Positions 1-7,781 of a stretch of DNA of 35,589 bases are shown one piece after another. The DNA is from Collinsella sp. (GTDB lineage: Bacteria; Actinomycetota; Coriobacteriia; Coriobacteriales; Coriobacteriaceae): contig WGSL01000014.1 of NCBI GenBank assembly GCA_014871665.1, positions 1-35,589 on the forward strand, given 5' to 3'. How positions within the stretch are numbered: the first letter of the stretch is position 1; each line of letters opens with the position of its first letter. The position numbers and the translations under genes are program-made. The notes under the pieces were generated by a model. The model was not told the origin of the DNA. It did not search any database and worked only from the letters and a program-made list of their open reading frames with translations.

Positions 1-62
1 TGAATTAGGGACTGTCTTACGGCTTTAGCTGCATAAACAGTCCCTATTTCACCGCAACTTAC
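1..62 (-). terminator. Inverted-repeat terminator-like element, cut by window edge
   Basis: Read on the minus strand this follows the arfB stop codon by about 10 bases. It starts GTTGCGGTGAAATAGGGACT and contains a perfect 10-bp stem TAGGGACTGT/ACAGTCCCTA around a loop of about 21 bases. The outer right half should lie just beyond base 1. The same outer sequence (GTTGCGGTG, AAATA, GGACT) recurs at 20893-20959, where a T7 run follows it, so it is most likely a terminator family. The T run for this copy is outside the window. Confidence 0.6.
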
Positions 63-69
63 GAGGAGG

Positions 70-450
70 CTATTCGTCGCTGCCCGGTTTGCGTCGGTTG
101 GCCTTTTTAATGGCGTTGAAGCGTTTGTCGTTGAGCCTGCGCTGGCGAGAGCGTTGAGGCACCTTGGTCTTGACGCGGCGGCGCGGCGGACGCCCGCGAC
201 GCTCAAGCTCAGCGCGCAGCTTACGTAGGCAGCTGCTACGGTTTTGGAACTGACTGCGGCTCTCGCGCGCCATCACGACAATCCCCGAAGGGATATGTTT
301 CATGCGTACCGCCGAGTCCGTCGTGTTCACGCCCTGTCCGCCCGGACCCGTCGCGCGAAACACCTGCACCTCGCAATCGCGCGCCAACTCCTCGGCCGAC
401 ATCTCGGCATAGCGCGCATACTCGCGCCATCCCATCTTATTCTCATCCAT
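70..450 (-). CDS. arfB: Peptidyl-tRNA hydrolase ArfB-like ribosome rescue factor
   Basis: A class I release-factor-like protein of 126 residues without a codon-recognition domain. The catalytic GGQ lies at residues 37-39 in the context RATGPGGQGVNTTDSAVR, as in ArfB/YaeJ, which hydrolyses peptidyl-tRNA on ribosomes stalled at mRNA ends. The C-terminal 40 residues are strongly basic (RRRVKTKVPQRSRQRR), matching the family tail that enters the empty mRNA channel. I chose the ATG at 450 because GGGGAGGTG lies 6-7 bases upstream; the frame stays open to 516 but those codons cross a palindrome. It follows xpt on the same strand with an 83-base gap containing a hairpin. Family confident; a PrfH-type relative is less likely given the basic tail. 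Confidence 0.9.
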   Translation of the reverse strand: MDENKMGWREYARYAEMSAEELARDCEVQVFRATGPGGQGVNTTDSAVRMKHIPSGIVVMARESRSQFQNRSSCLRKLRAELERRGRPPRRRVKTKVPQRSRQRRLNDKRFNAIKKANRRKPGSDE

Positions 451-475
451 ATCAACACCTCCCCTCATACAAAAA

Positions 476-506
476 ATGTGACAAAGGGACAGTCCCTTTG
501 TCACAT
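476..506. repeat. Perfect 14-bp palindrome between xpt and arfB
   Basis: Arms ATGTGACAAAGGGA and TCCCTTTGTCACAT are perfectly complementary around a 3-base loop. It lies downstream of xpt and in the arfB leader. The six A on its left edge read as a T run after the hairpin on the minus strand, so it could terminate xpt transcription or attenuate into arfB. Confidence 0.6.
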
Positions 507-533
507 CGCATACCAATCGCTTGTGTTGCGCGC

Positions 534-1112
534 TTAGGCGAAGGTGATCTCGCCGGTCTCGCAGTCCATATCGGCGATACGGGCCAGGCTCTCAACACGG
601 AAGCCGCGCTCGCGGAGCTTATCGCCGCCGCCCTGGAAGCCCTTCTCCACTGCAATGCCAATACCGGACACCTCGGCACCCGCAGCCTCGCAGATCTTGA
701 TAAGACCCTCGAGCGCGCAGCCGTTGGCCAAGAAGTCGTCGATGATCAGGACCTTGTCGCCCTCGGACAGGAAACGCTTGCCAACGATGACCGGATACTC
801 CTTCTGCTTGGTAAAGGAGTAGATGGTCGTGGCATACTGCTCGCCGTCGAGGTTGATGGACTGCGCCTTCTTGGCAAAGACCACCGGCACGCCGCCAAAA
901 TGCTGAGCCGCGATACAAGCCATGCCAATGCCCGAAGCCTCAATCGTCAGGATCTTGTTGATCTCGACACCCTCGAACAGACGGGCCCACTCGGCGCCCA
1001 TGTGGTCGAACAACTCAACGTCGCACTGGTGGTTGAGGAAGGCATCAACCTTAAGGACGTTACCGGCCTTTACGATGCCGTCATGGCGAATACGATCCTC
1101 AAGCTCCTGCAT
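534..1112 (-). CDS. xpt: Xanthine phosphoribosyltransferase
   Basis: 192 residues, the usual length for Xpt, which converts xanthine plus PRPP to XMP in cytosolic purine salvage. The PRPP-binding loop is VLIIDDFLANG at residues 121-131, and the N-terminal TIEASGIGMA and the segment VFAKKAQSINLDG are typical of Xpt rather than Apt. The ATG at 1112 has AAGGGG about 8 bases upstream. The following 157 bases to the MFS stop codon contain no purine-riboswitch core that I can recognise. It may be cotranscribed with arfB downstream, with a hairpin between them. Confidence 0.93.
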   Translation of the reverse strand: MQELEDRIRHDGIVKAGNVLKVDAFLNHQCDVELFDHMGAEWARLFEGVEINKILTIEASGIGMACIAAQHFGGVPVVFAKKAQSINLDGEQYATTIYSFTKQKEYPVIVGKRFLSEGDKVLIIDDFLANGCALEGLIKICEAAGAEVSGIGIAVEKGFQGGGDKLRERGFRVESLARIADMDCETGEITFA

Positions 1113-1269
1113 GGCGCAACCCCTTCTCGCGGCAACGATACCGCGCGATTAATAAACGTTGTTCGATAGTCTACCACGGACCGACCCCCGCCCGCCCCAC
1201 AAGCCGCATCGCACCACAAACCAGTCTTTTTGGGACAATGCAAATCGTGGCAGACAGCCTCCCAACGCA

Positions 1270-2574
1270 CTAATGGCGGGCGCGCATCCTCACCAAACGC
1301 ACCATGGCGAGCGCAAAGCCCACAGCGGCCACAGCCATGAGCACGTAGAACACCGAGCGAAAGCCGAATAGGAATACATCCGGACGGCCTGCAACAAAAC
1401 TAGTCACGGCCTCGCCCATCGCCACGCTCATCTGCCCATACAGGATATGCGACGCCACCGTAATGCCGAGTGCCATACCCGCATAGCGCGCCAGGCTACC
1501 CAGGCTGCCCGCGAAGCCGAGTGCTTCGCGCGGAGCCGAGCCCATATACAACGAATTGTTAGGGCTCTGGAAAATCGACGTACCGCACGACATAAATGCG
1601 ACGCAGCACACGATCACAGGGATAGAAGAGCGCTCGTCGAGCGTGCTTACCGCAAAGAGACCGCACACGTACACGCCCAGGCCGACAGCCGTAGGACCCT
1701 CGCAGCCAACACGGTCCGAAACCGTTCCCGAAAGCGGGCCGATAAAGGCATTCACCATCGGCAGCGCCAAAAACAGCAATCCGGAAATGTCGGAACCAAA
1801 GCCGTGGGCGTCCTGAAAATAGAACGGCAGGATAAACTCGGATGCGCCAATACCAACGAACACGATGAGCATGCAGGCAAGGTTGATGGTAAAGGCCGAA
1901 TTTGCAAAGCAGCGACGAGCGGCCTCGGCAAGGGACATGGGACGGTCGCCGGCCTCCGGCTTAACATGCGGCAACGTGTAGAGCCCCACGATAAACGAGA
2001 TGACGCCAATGGGCAGGTTGATGAGGAAGATGCTCACCCAGGGAAAGCTTGCCACCAGCATGCCACCGAGCACGGGGCCACACATCATGCCGAGGGCCAC
2101 GAAGGTCGCGAGAATACCCATGGCACGGCCTCGTTCGCGCGCCGGAAACGACTCGGTGATGATACCCATGTTGTTGGCCATGGCCGCCGCGCAACCGACA
2201 CCCTGAACAATGCGTGCCAGGATAAGAACCTCGAGCGAGGACGAAAGGCCGCACAGCAGCGAACCGACCGAAAAGACGATGACGCCCAGCTGGAACACAT
2301 TCACCTTGCCGCGCACGTCGCCCAGACGGCCAAACGGCAACATAGCCACGCATGTCGCAAGCAGGTACACCGAGCTCACCAGCTGAATGCGATCGAGGCC
2401 CACGTCCAGCTCCTTTTGCATCACGGGCAGCGCCACGGTCACGACGGTCGAATCCAAACACACCATAAACGTCATGATGAGCACGGTAAATAGAATCGCC
2501 CATTTGTTCTTGCCATGGGTGTCGCCCTCTAGGGCAATATGCTCGCGGCGCAGCTGCTCTGCAGTTTTCTCCAT
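1270..2574 (-). CDS. MFS transporter, DHA2 (EmrB/QacA-like) drug exporter
   Basis: 434 residues with many hydrophobic helices. Typical major-facilitator features are the first helix ending MVCLDSTVVTVALPVMQKEL (the D-x-T-x-VNVALP-like motif of DHA2 exporters), the loop 2-3 motif LLPFGRLGDVRGK-like (here MLPFGRLGDVRGK) and helix 5 GPVLGGMLVASFPW (motif C of antiporters). These indicate proton-coupled efflux across the inner membrane; the substrate cannot be predicted. It is shorter than usual 14-helix DHA2 proteins. The start is the ATG at 2574, with AAAGGA 5 bases upstream; an in-frame ATG two codons earlier abuts the ribosome site. It lies downstream of the sulfhydrylase but is separated from it by a terminator. 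Confidence 0.85.
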   Translation of the reverse strand: MEKTAEQLRREHIALEGDTHGKNKWAILFTVLIMTFMVCLDSTVVTVALPVMQKELDVGLDRIQLVSSVYLLATCVAMLPFGRLGDVRGKVNVFQLGVIVFSVGSLLCGLSSSLEVLILARIVQGVGCAAAMANNMGIITESFPARERGRAMGILATFVALGMMCGPVLGGMLVASFPWVSIFLINLPIGVISFIVGLYTLPHVKPEAGDRPMSLAEAARRCFANSAFTINLACMLIVFVGIGASEFILPFYFQDAHGFGSDISGLLFLALPMVNAFIGPLSGTVSDRVGCEGPTAVGLGVYVCGLFAVSTLDERSSIPVIVCCVAFMSCGTSIFQSPNNSLYMGSAPREALGFAGSLGSLARYAGMALGITVASHILYGQMSVAMGEAVTSFVAGRPDVFLFGFRSVFYVLMAVAAVGFALAMVRLVRMRARH

Positions 2575-2600
2575 ATCCATCCTTTCGAGTGGCGCAACGC

Positions 2601-2646
2601 AAAAACGGGGCCCCAATCGCCTGTAAACAGTCGCAATTGGGGTCCC
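2601..2646 (-). terminator. Terminator after the sulfhydrylase gene
   Basis: On the minus strand GGGACCCCAATTGCG pairs with CGATTGGGGCCCC (one mismatch and a small offset) and is followed by GTTTTTG. It lies 3' of the sulfhydrylase and upstream of the MFS start, so it should separate the two transcripts. Confidence 0.7.
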
Positions 2647-2714
2647 GCCTACGGAATCGGAACGAAAGGCCACCGAAGCTTTCTGCCAGCATCGGCACCT
2701 TGTACGGAGCTAGC

Positions 2715-3998
2715 CTAGCACTGCTCGAGTGCCTGCTCAAGGTCGGCAATCAGATCGGCCGTGTCCTCGAGGCCGCACGACAGGCGCACCATGTCGGCGG
2801 AGATGCCACAGGCGATGAGCTCCTCATCGTTCATCTGGCGATGCGTGGCGTTAGCGGGATGCAGGCAGCAAGTGCGGGCGTCGGCCACGTGCGTGGCAAT
2901 CTGGGCGAGCTTGAGGCTCTTCATAAAGGTCTCGGCCGCCGCGCGACCACCGTTAAAGCCAAAGCTCACAACGCCGCAGGTACCGTTGGGCATGTACTTC
3001 TGAGCCAGGTCATAGTACTTGTCGCCCTCCAGGCCCGGATAGCTCACAAAGCGCACCTTGGGATGGCTCTGCAGGAACTTGGCAACGGCCAGGCCGTTCT
3101 CACAATGACGCGGCATGCGCACATGCAGGCTCTCGAGCGAGCTGTTCAAGAAGAACGCCGCCTGCGGGTTCTGCATGGGGCCGAGGTCGCGCATGAGCTG
3201 CGCGGTTGCCTTGGTAATGAAGGCGCCCTCGCGACCGAACTTCTCGGCATACGTCACGCCGTGGTAGCTCTCGTCGGGCGTGGTGAGACCCGGGAACTTG
3301 TCCGCATGAGCCATCCAGTCAAACTGACCGTGGTCGACGATTACGCCGCCCAGGTAGGCAGCATGTCCATCCATGTACTTGGTGGTGGAGTGCGTAACGA
3401 TGTCGGCGCCCCACTCAAAGGGAAGGCACATCACGGGCGTCGGGAAGGTGTTGTCGACCATCAGCGGCACGCCGTGGTCATGCGCGGCCTTGGCAAAGCG
3501 CTCAATATCGAGCACGGCAAGGGCGGGGTTGGCGATCGTCTCGCCAAAGACGAGCTTGGTGTTGGGCCGGAAGGCTGCCTCGAGCTCCTCATCGGTGCAG
3601 TCGGGAGCAACGAACGTGCAGGTCAGCCCCATACGGCCCATGGTGTGGGCGAGCAAGTTGTACGTGCCGCCATAGATGGCAGAGCTCGCGACTACGTGAT
3701 CGCCGGCACCGGCCACGTTAAAGATCGCAAGGAAATTCGCGGCCATGCCCGAGCTCGTGAGCATCGCAGCGGAGCCGCCCTCCATCTCGCAGATCTTGGC
3801 GGCAACCAAATCGCACGTGGGGTTCTGCAGACGGCTGTAGAAGTAGCCCGACTCCTCCAGGTCAAACAACTTGCCCATGTGTTCGGACGTGTCGTACTTC
3901 CACGTGGTGGACTGGTAGATGGGCACCTGACGCGGCTCTGCATCGCCCGGGCGATAGCCGCCCTGAACACACGTCGTACCGATGGTCTGCTTGCTCAT
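2715..3998 (-). CDS. O-acetylhomoserine sulfhydrylase (aminocarboxypropyltransferase)
   Basis: 427 residues, a PLP enzyme of the Cys/Met metabolism family. The Schiff-base lysine is K207 in THSTTKYMDGH; the phosphate-binding region SSGMAANF is at 82-89 and the PLP-stacking segment YSRLQNPT at 54-61. Length and the GYFYSRLQNPT start match the MetY/O-acetylhomoserine class, which makes homocysteine from O-acetylhomoserine and sulfide, rather than cystathionine gamma-synthase (about 380 residues). Start ATG at 3998 with GGGAGC 6 bases upstream. A sigma-70-like promoter lies 40-65 bases upstream and a terminator follows, so it is probably monocistronic. Divergent from the C_GCAxxG_C_C gene. No SAM or cysteine riboswitch is visible in its short leader. 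Confidence 0.92.
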   Translation of the reverse strand: MSKQTIGTTCVQGGYRPGDAEPRQVPIYQSTTWKYDTSEHMGKLFDLEESGYFYSRLQNPTCDLVAAKICEMEGGSAAMLTSSGMAANFLAIFNVAGAGDHVVASSAIYGGTYNLLAHTMGRMGLTCTFVAPDCTDEELEAAFRPNTKLVFGETIANPALAVLDIERFAKAAHDHGVPLMVDNTFPTPVMCLPFEWGADIVTHSTTKYMDGHAAYLGGVIVDHGQFDWMAHADKFPGLTTPDESYHGVTYAEKFGREGAFITKATAQLMRDLGPMQNPQAAFFLNSSLESLHVRMPRHCENGLAVAKFLQSHPKVRFVSYPGLEGDKYYDLAQKYMPNGTCGVVSFGFNGGRAAAETFMKSLKLAQIATHVADARTCCLHPANATHRQMNDEELIACGISADMVRLSCGLEDTADLIADLEQALEQC

Positions 3999-4037
3999 AT
4001 CTAGCTCCCTTGCCTGGGTTTTAGTTTAATTCGGTTC

Positions 4038-4066
4038 ACGATACCGCTACCCCGCACCCCTCTCAA
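4038..4066 (-). promoter_or_regulatory. Promoter of the sulfhydrylase gene
   Basis: On the minus strand a -35 TTGAGA (4061-4066) and a -10 TATCGT (4038-4043) are separated by 17 bases, 40 bases upstream of the start codon. Confidence 0.6.
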
Positions 4067-4184
4067 CCCATCCCCAAGGTAGGTTATGGGACTAATTGAT
4101 CAGGGTCATTTATCTCAAGCCTTGGACATTTGCTCGATAGATAAAAATGAGGCATACATGAAGCTCTCGATGATTACATGCACC

Positions 4185-4216
4185 GTCACGGGTACCATAG
4201 GCGGGTACACCGTGAC
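4185..4216. promoter_or_regulatory. Inverted repeat upstream of C_GCAxxG_C_C gene
   Basis: GTCACGG (4185-4191) and CCGTGAC (4210-4216) are exact inverted repeats enclosing a second partial dyad GGTACC/GGGTAC. The repeat ends 14 bases before the start codon and touches the ribosome-binding site, so it could be an operator or an mRNA hairpin controlling translation. No regulator gene is adjacent. Confidence 0.45.
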
Positions 4217-4229
4217 CAAGGAGACAACG

Positions 4230-4676
4230 ATGAAGCAAATCGATACGGCCCAGCTCGACATCACCGCCTGTCAGGCTCAGGCTGCCGAATACCACGCCCG
4301 TGGGTTTAACTGCGCTCAGGCCGTCGCCTGCACGCTCGCTCCCGCCGTCGGGCTCGACCCCCAGGTCGCCTTTACCCTCACCGAGGGCTTTGGCGCCGGC
4401 ATGGGCGGTATGACCGAAACCTGCGGCGCTATCTCGGGCGCCGTAGCCATCATGGGCTTTGTAATGAGCGACGGCATGGAAAACCCCAAGACCAAGGGCC
4501 AGACCTACAAGCTGTCGCGCGAAATCGCCAAGCGTTTTGGCGAGAAGAATACGACGACCGTCTGCGGCACGCTCAAGGGCATCGGATCGGACAAGGGTCC
4601 GCTCCGCAGCTGCCCCGGCTGCATCGACGATGCCGTCGCGATCGCCTGCGATGTGCTAAAGCAGCTCGCCGAGTAA
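4230..4676 (+). CDS. C_GCAxxG_C_C family protein (probable redox protein)
   Basis: 148 residues, the usual size for the C_GCAxxG_C_C family (TIGR01909). Signature elements are visible in order: GFNCAQAV near the N-terminus, GAGMGGMTETCGAISGAV in the middle (the C-GCxxG part) and a C-terminal CPGCIDDAV pair. The conserved cysteines suggest metal or redox chemistry; the family has no firmly established reaction, and some members are linked to electron-transfer modules. I chose the ATG at 4230 because AAGGAG lies 7 bases upstream; the frame is open 48 codons further but without a ribosome site. Preceded by an inverted repeat (4185-4216), which may regulate it. Converges on yigZ. Confidence 0.85.
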   Translation: MKQIDTAQLDITACQAQAAEYHARGFNCAQAVACTLAPAVGLDPQVAFTLTEGFGAGMGGMTETCGAISGAVAIMGFVMSDGMENPKTKGQTYKLSREIAKRFGEKNTTTVCGTLKGIGSDKGPLRSCPGCIDDAVAIACDVLKQLAE

Positions 4677-4698
4677 ACGGCAGCAACGGAAAAACAAA

Positions 4699-4739
4699 GG
4701 CCGGCGTGCGCTTGGGATCCATCCAAAAGCACGCCGGCC
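4699..4739 (-). terminator. Terminator between the C_GCAxxG_C_C gene and yigZ
   Basis: GGCCGGCGTGC and GCACGCCGGCC form a perfect 11-bp stem. On the minus strand it is followed by TTTGTTTTT, a good terminator for yigZ; on the plus strand there is no T run, so it would act only as a 3' hairpin for the convergent gene. Confidence 0.8.
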
Positions 4740-4746
4740 GTCGCCG

Positions 4747-5385
4747 TTAGAACTCGGCAAATTCGGGAGCGCCGACCTCAATCTCCTCGCGCCCCGCCAT
4801 AAGCTCGCGAATCTTAGCGCAAAATGACTCCTGCTCCCCCGCCTTAAACACCAAATGAATCGTCACGGCATCCGCGTAATCGGTATCCGAAACCTTGGCA
4901 CCCGAATCCTGCGCCAAACGAAGCGCCTGCTCATACTGCGGATAGGCCACATGCACGTCAACAGGCACGACGCTTGTCATCTCAACGATCTGCCCTGCCT
5001 CCTGAGCCGCGGCCACCGCCGCCTGCGTCGCCGCGGTATAGGCGCGTACCAAGCCACCAGGCCCCAACAGCGTGCCACCAAAATAGCGCGTCACCACGCA
5101 GCAAACTTTTTTGAGCCCCGCACCGCGCAGCACCTCGAGCGTCGGCATGCCGCTCGTGCGGCTCGGCTCACCATCATCGCTCTGGCGCTCGCGCCCATCG
5201 ACCAAAATCCACGCGGGAACATTGTGTCGAGCGTCGTAATGACGCTTGCGAACCATCTCGATAAAGGCATTCGCCTCATCCTCGGACTCAATATGGACCA
5301 GCTGGGCAATAAACCGGCTCTTGCGGTCCACAAACTCGCCCGAAGCCTCAATATTCGATTGCAGAGTAAAATAGCTGTCCAACAA
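4747..5385 (-). CDS. yigZ: YigZ / IMPACT family protein (UPF0029)
   Basis: 212 residues, typical for bacterial YigZ. The conserved block DDGEPSRTSGMPTLEVLRG followed by CVVTRYFGGTLLGPGGLVRAY identifies the UPF0029/IMPACT N-terminal domain; the C-terminal third matches the ferredoxin-like DUF1949 region. Molecular role is not settled; the eukaryotic homologue IMPACT acts on translational control. There is no ATG: two tandem TTG codons (5385, 5382) follow GAGGGG, and the second has the better spacing. It lies downstream of rnpB and element 5493-5604 on the same strand. Confidence 0.88.
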   Translation of the reverse strand: MLDSYFTLQSNIEASGEFVDRKSRFIAQLVHIESEDEANAFIEMVRKRHYDARHNVPAWILVDGRERQSDDGEPSRTSGMPTLEVLRGAGLKKVCCVVTRYFGGTLLGPGGLVRAYTAATQAAVAAAQEAGQIVEMTSVVPVDVHVAYPQYEQALRLAQDSGAKVSDTDYADAVTIHLVFKAGEQESFCAKIRELMAGREEIEVGAPEFAEF

Positions 5386-5492
5386 AGCCCCTCAACAACA
5401 AGCAAAGCAACAAACAGCCTCAATAATACGGCAAAGACCGTACCGATAACCTCGGTAAAAAGAACGAAGCCACCTATGATTCCGTCAACGAA

Positions 5493-5604
5493 AGCGAGAA
5501 CCCGTCAGCGCGAGCAAGGTGCCTTGAAAGACGAGGGCATTGACCTTATGGTCATGCCCGAAGGCTTGAAAGGCAGATTGCCGCGCTGACGGGTTCGCAG
5601 CGTC
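5493..5604. ncRNA. Structured element, copy 1 (unrecognised; variable arms, conserved head)
   Basis: A 15-bp perfect outer stem (5498-5512 GAACCCGTCAGCGCG with 5582-5596) encloses a head of about 69 bases. Inside, GCAA/TTGC and TGCCTT/AAGGCA stack across a small purine-rich internal loop, followed by an asymmetric internal loop containing TTGAAAG on both sides, and an apical hairpin GGGCAT-GACC/GGTCATGCCC with one bulged base and a TTAT loop. Flanks AGCGA and GCAGCGTC are shared with copy 2 at 8587-8697. It begins 8 bases after the 3' end of rnpB and precedes yigZ. Strand of function is unknown. I do not recognise it as a known RNA class; a known Coriobacterial motif cannot be excluded. Confidence 0.7.
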
Positions 5605-5611
5605 AGCAAAG

Positions 5612-5976
5612 TGCTGAGCGGGCCTATAAGCCGGGTTCTGTCGTGAACGGTCATTTATCTTGTCTGCACGTTACCGTGCAGCTCCACGCACGCTACCCGA
5701 ACGCGGACCGGGCCGGCCCATAGCGTTCCTATTCGCGCTTGCTCCGGATGGGGCTTGCCAAGCCGCCGTGTTGCCACGACGCTGGTGGTCTCTTACACCA
5801 CCGTTTCAGCTTTTCCCTTTACGCCTTGCGGCGCAGGTGGGAGTCTTCTTTTCTGCGGCGCTTTCCGTCGGATCACTCCGCCCGGCCGTTAGCCGGCATC
5901 CCGCCCTCTGGAGCCCGGACTTTCCTCACGCGTACTGCAAACAGCACATCGCGCGACCGTCTGGCCCACTCAGCAG
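5612..5976 (-). ncRNA. rnpB: RNase P RNA, type A
   Basis: Catalytic RNA of RNase P, which matures tRNA 5' ends. On the minus strand the conserved GAGGAAAGTCCGGGCTCC lies near the 5' end, and AGAACCCGGCTTATAGGCC near the 3' end, both hallmark P RNA sequences. Helix P1 pairs TGCTGAGTGGGCC (5963-5975) with GGCCCGCTCAGCA (5612-5624), with one G-U pair, which defines both ends. A candidate -10 TACACT at 5983-5988 is consistent with a start at about 5976. Length of about 365 is normal. No coding frame is needed to explain the region. Confidence 0.95.
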
Positions 5977-6131
5977 TGCAAGAGTGTAGCACACCGTTGC
6001 CGCAGGCAATGGCACAACACAAGCGTTCGACACGATAAACCAAGAACCACGCCATGCAGTACAATAGGGTTGTCGATGGGCAATGTCGTCAGTCGAGACG
6101 CGACCGCGCTCCGCACCCCTCCGTCTACTCG

Positions 6132-6176
6132 GTGCGTTCCCGCCTCCTCCCCGAGGCGGGATGTCGGCATTTTTTT
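6132..6176 (+). terminator. Hairpin plus T7 run in the rnpB-rpsA gap
   Basis: CCCGCCTC (6139-6146) pairs with GAGGCGGG (6153-6160), and a T7 run lies at 6170-6176, 9 bases further. The T run is on the plus strand while both neighbouring genes are on the minus strand, so it terminates nothing annotated. The rest of 5989-6241 holds the rnpB promoter and a -10-like TACAAT at 6060-6065, without a good -35. Confidence 0.45.
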
Positions 6177-6241
6177 ATTCACCGACAACCCAATAGCCTG
6201 TGGACAGCCCGGGTAGCATCGCGTGCATCAGCAGCGAAAGC

Positions 6242-6275
6242 AAAAAGGGACCCGTCCATTGCGGACGGATCCCTT
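6242..6275 (-). terminator. rpsA terminator
   Basis: On the minus strand AAGGGATCCGTCC pairs with GGACGGGTCCCTT (one G-U pair) and is followed by a T run, 25 bases after the rpsA stop codon. Confidence 0.85.
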
Positions 6276-6299
6276 AAAACAAGTGATCGTCAAACCGAT

Positions 6300-7466
6300 T
6301 TACTCGGCGTCGGTCTCCTCGTCCTTCTTCTCGGAAGGAAGCGGGGTAACCTCGATCTCGACGCCCAGAGTCTCAGCAGCGGACTTCATGGACAGAGAGA
6401 TACGACGACGGTCGAGGTCGATCTCCATGACCTTGACCTGAACCTTGTCGCCCACGTGGGTGACCTGAGAAGGCTGGTCGACGTGCTTGTTGGCCATCTC
6501 GGAGATGTGCACCAGGCCCTCGATGCCCTCGCCCAGGTCGACGAAAGCGCCAAACGGGACAAGCTTGGTCACAGTGCCCTCGACGATAGCGCCGACGGGG
6601 TACTTCTTGACCAGTGCGCGCCACGGATCCTCGGTGGTCTGCTTGAGACCCAGGGAGATGCGCTCGCGGTTGAGATCGACGTCGAGAACCTCGACCTCGA
6701 CCTCCTGGCCGACCTTGACAACCTCGGAAGGATGGTTGACGTGGTTCCAGGAGAGCTCGGAAATGTGGATGAGGCCGTCGATACCACCGAGGTCGACGAA
6801 GGCGCCGAAGTCGACGATGGAGGAAACGGTGCCCTGGAGACGCATGCCAGACTTGAGCTTGGACAGGATCTCGGAGCGCTCGGCCTTACGGGACTCCTCG
6901 AGCACGACGCGACGGGAGAGGACGACGTTGTTGCGGTTGCGGTCCATCTCGATGACGCGGGCCTCGATGCGGGTGCCCATGTAGGAGGTGAGGTCCTTGA
7001 CGCGACGGAGGTCGACGAGGGAGGCGGGCAGGAAGCCACGCAGGCCGATGTCGAGGATCAGGCCGCCCTTGACAACCTCGATAACCTCGCCCTCGACGTT
7101 CTCGCCGGAGTTGAACTTCTCCTCGATGCGGTTCCAAGCACGCTCGTACTCGGCACGCTTCTTGGACAGGACCAGACGACCGTCCTTGTCCTCCTTCTGG
7201 AGTACCAGAGCCTCGATGGGATCACCGAGTGCAACGATGTCTGCAGGGTTAGCGTCCTTGCGGATGGACAGCTCGCGGACCGGGATAACGCCCTCGGACT
7301 TGAATCCGATGTCAACGAGCACCTCGTCATGCTCGATCTTAACGACAGTGCCGTTAACGAGATCGCCCTCATCAAAGTCGGTAATCGTACCGTCGATGAG
7401 GTTGTTCATCTCCTCCTCGTTGACATCGTCAAGAGAGAAAATGGACGAGTTCTGAATCTCACTCAA
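6300..7466 (-). CDS. rpsA: 30S ribosomal protein S1
   Basis: 388 residues with four S1 RNA-binding domains in tandem, at about residues 33-105, 120-190, 205-275 and 290-360; the last two carry the classic GAFVDLG-(x)n-GLIHISELS and GAFVDLGEGIEGLVHISEM signatures. Four domains is the actinobacterial arrangement (six in E. coli). S1 binds mRNA on the small subunit and aids initiation. The C-terminus is acidic. The start is TTG at 7466 with AAGGGG 7 bases upstream; no ATG is near. A promoter at 7598-7626 gives a leader of about 125 bases, long enough for autoregulation, which is known for S1 elsewhere but not shown here. Confidence 0.95.
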   Translation of the reverse strand: MSEIQNSSIFSLDDVNEEEMNNLIDGTITDFDEGDLVNGTVVKIEHDEVLVDIGFKSEGVIPVRELSIRKDANPADIVALGDPIEALVLQKEDKDGRLVLSKKRAEYERAWNRIEEKFNSGENVEGEVIEVVKGGLILDIGLRGFLPASLVDLRRVKDLTSYMGTRIEARVIEMDRNRNNVVLSRRVVLEESRKAERSEILSKLKSGMRLQGTVSSIVDFGAFVDLGGIDGLIHISELSWNHVNHPSEVVKVGQEVEVEVLDVDLNRERISLGLKQTTEDPWRALVKKYPVGAIVEGTVTKLVPFGAFVDLGEGIEGLVHISEMANKHVDQPSQVTHVGDKVQVKVMEIDLDRRRISLSMKSAAETLGVEIEVTPLPSEKKDEETDAE

Positions 7467-7597
7467 AGGTGGACCCCTTTCGAACTACGGGGCCCCGATT
7501 GCTAGGACCTACAGAAGGGTGCGACAAGCACGCAACGTTTAGGAACACTCGGGAGCCGACAGATACTAATGTGACGCTTATGCAATCACGTTCGTAT

Positions 7598-7626
7598 AGG
7601 TTACGGGGAAATGAGTTCGATTTCAA
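7598..7626 (-). promoter_or_regulatory. Candidate rpsA promoter
   Basis: On the minus strand -35 TTGAAA (7621-7626), 17 bases, -10 TAACCT (7598-7603). The 315-base gap 7467-7781 otherwise holds the rpsA leader and the HAD gene leader; I see no further gene in it. Confidence 0.5.
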
Positions 7627-7781
7627 GCGTGAACTGCGATTTTTTACTCGTGTGGAGACTTTTTCGTAATCTTATGAACACACGTCTCCGCAACTTGACG
7701 ATAACCAGCCAGGCATTCGGCTTTGGGGTAAAGTATCCGGAGCCAACGATTCTAGATCGATTTTTCGAGAAAGGTGCCCGC

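Noticed and set aside
2589..4004. Long plus-strand open frame opposite the sulfhydrylase gene
   Set aside because: It is a shadow of a strong minus-strand enzyme with complete motifs; it has no ribosome site and a composition unlike protein.
5493..5604. Part of RNase P RNA, SRP RNA or a simple terminator
   Set aside because: P1 closes the RNase P RNA before it; the SRP GGAA-tetraloop and symmetric-loop motifs are absent; a duplicate lies far from rnpB, and no proper T run follows.
6054..7505. Long plus-strand open frame opposite rpsA
   Set aside because: It mirrors the S1 repeats in antisense and runs through the rpsA terminator and leader.
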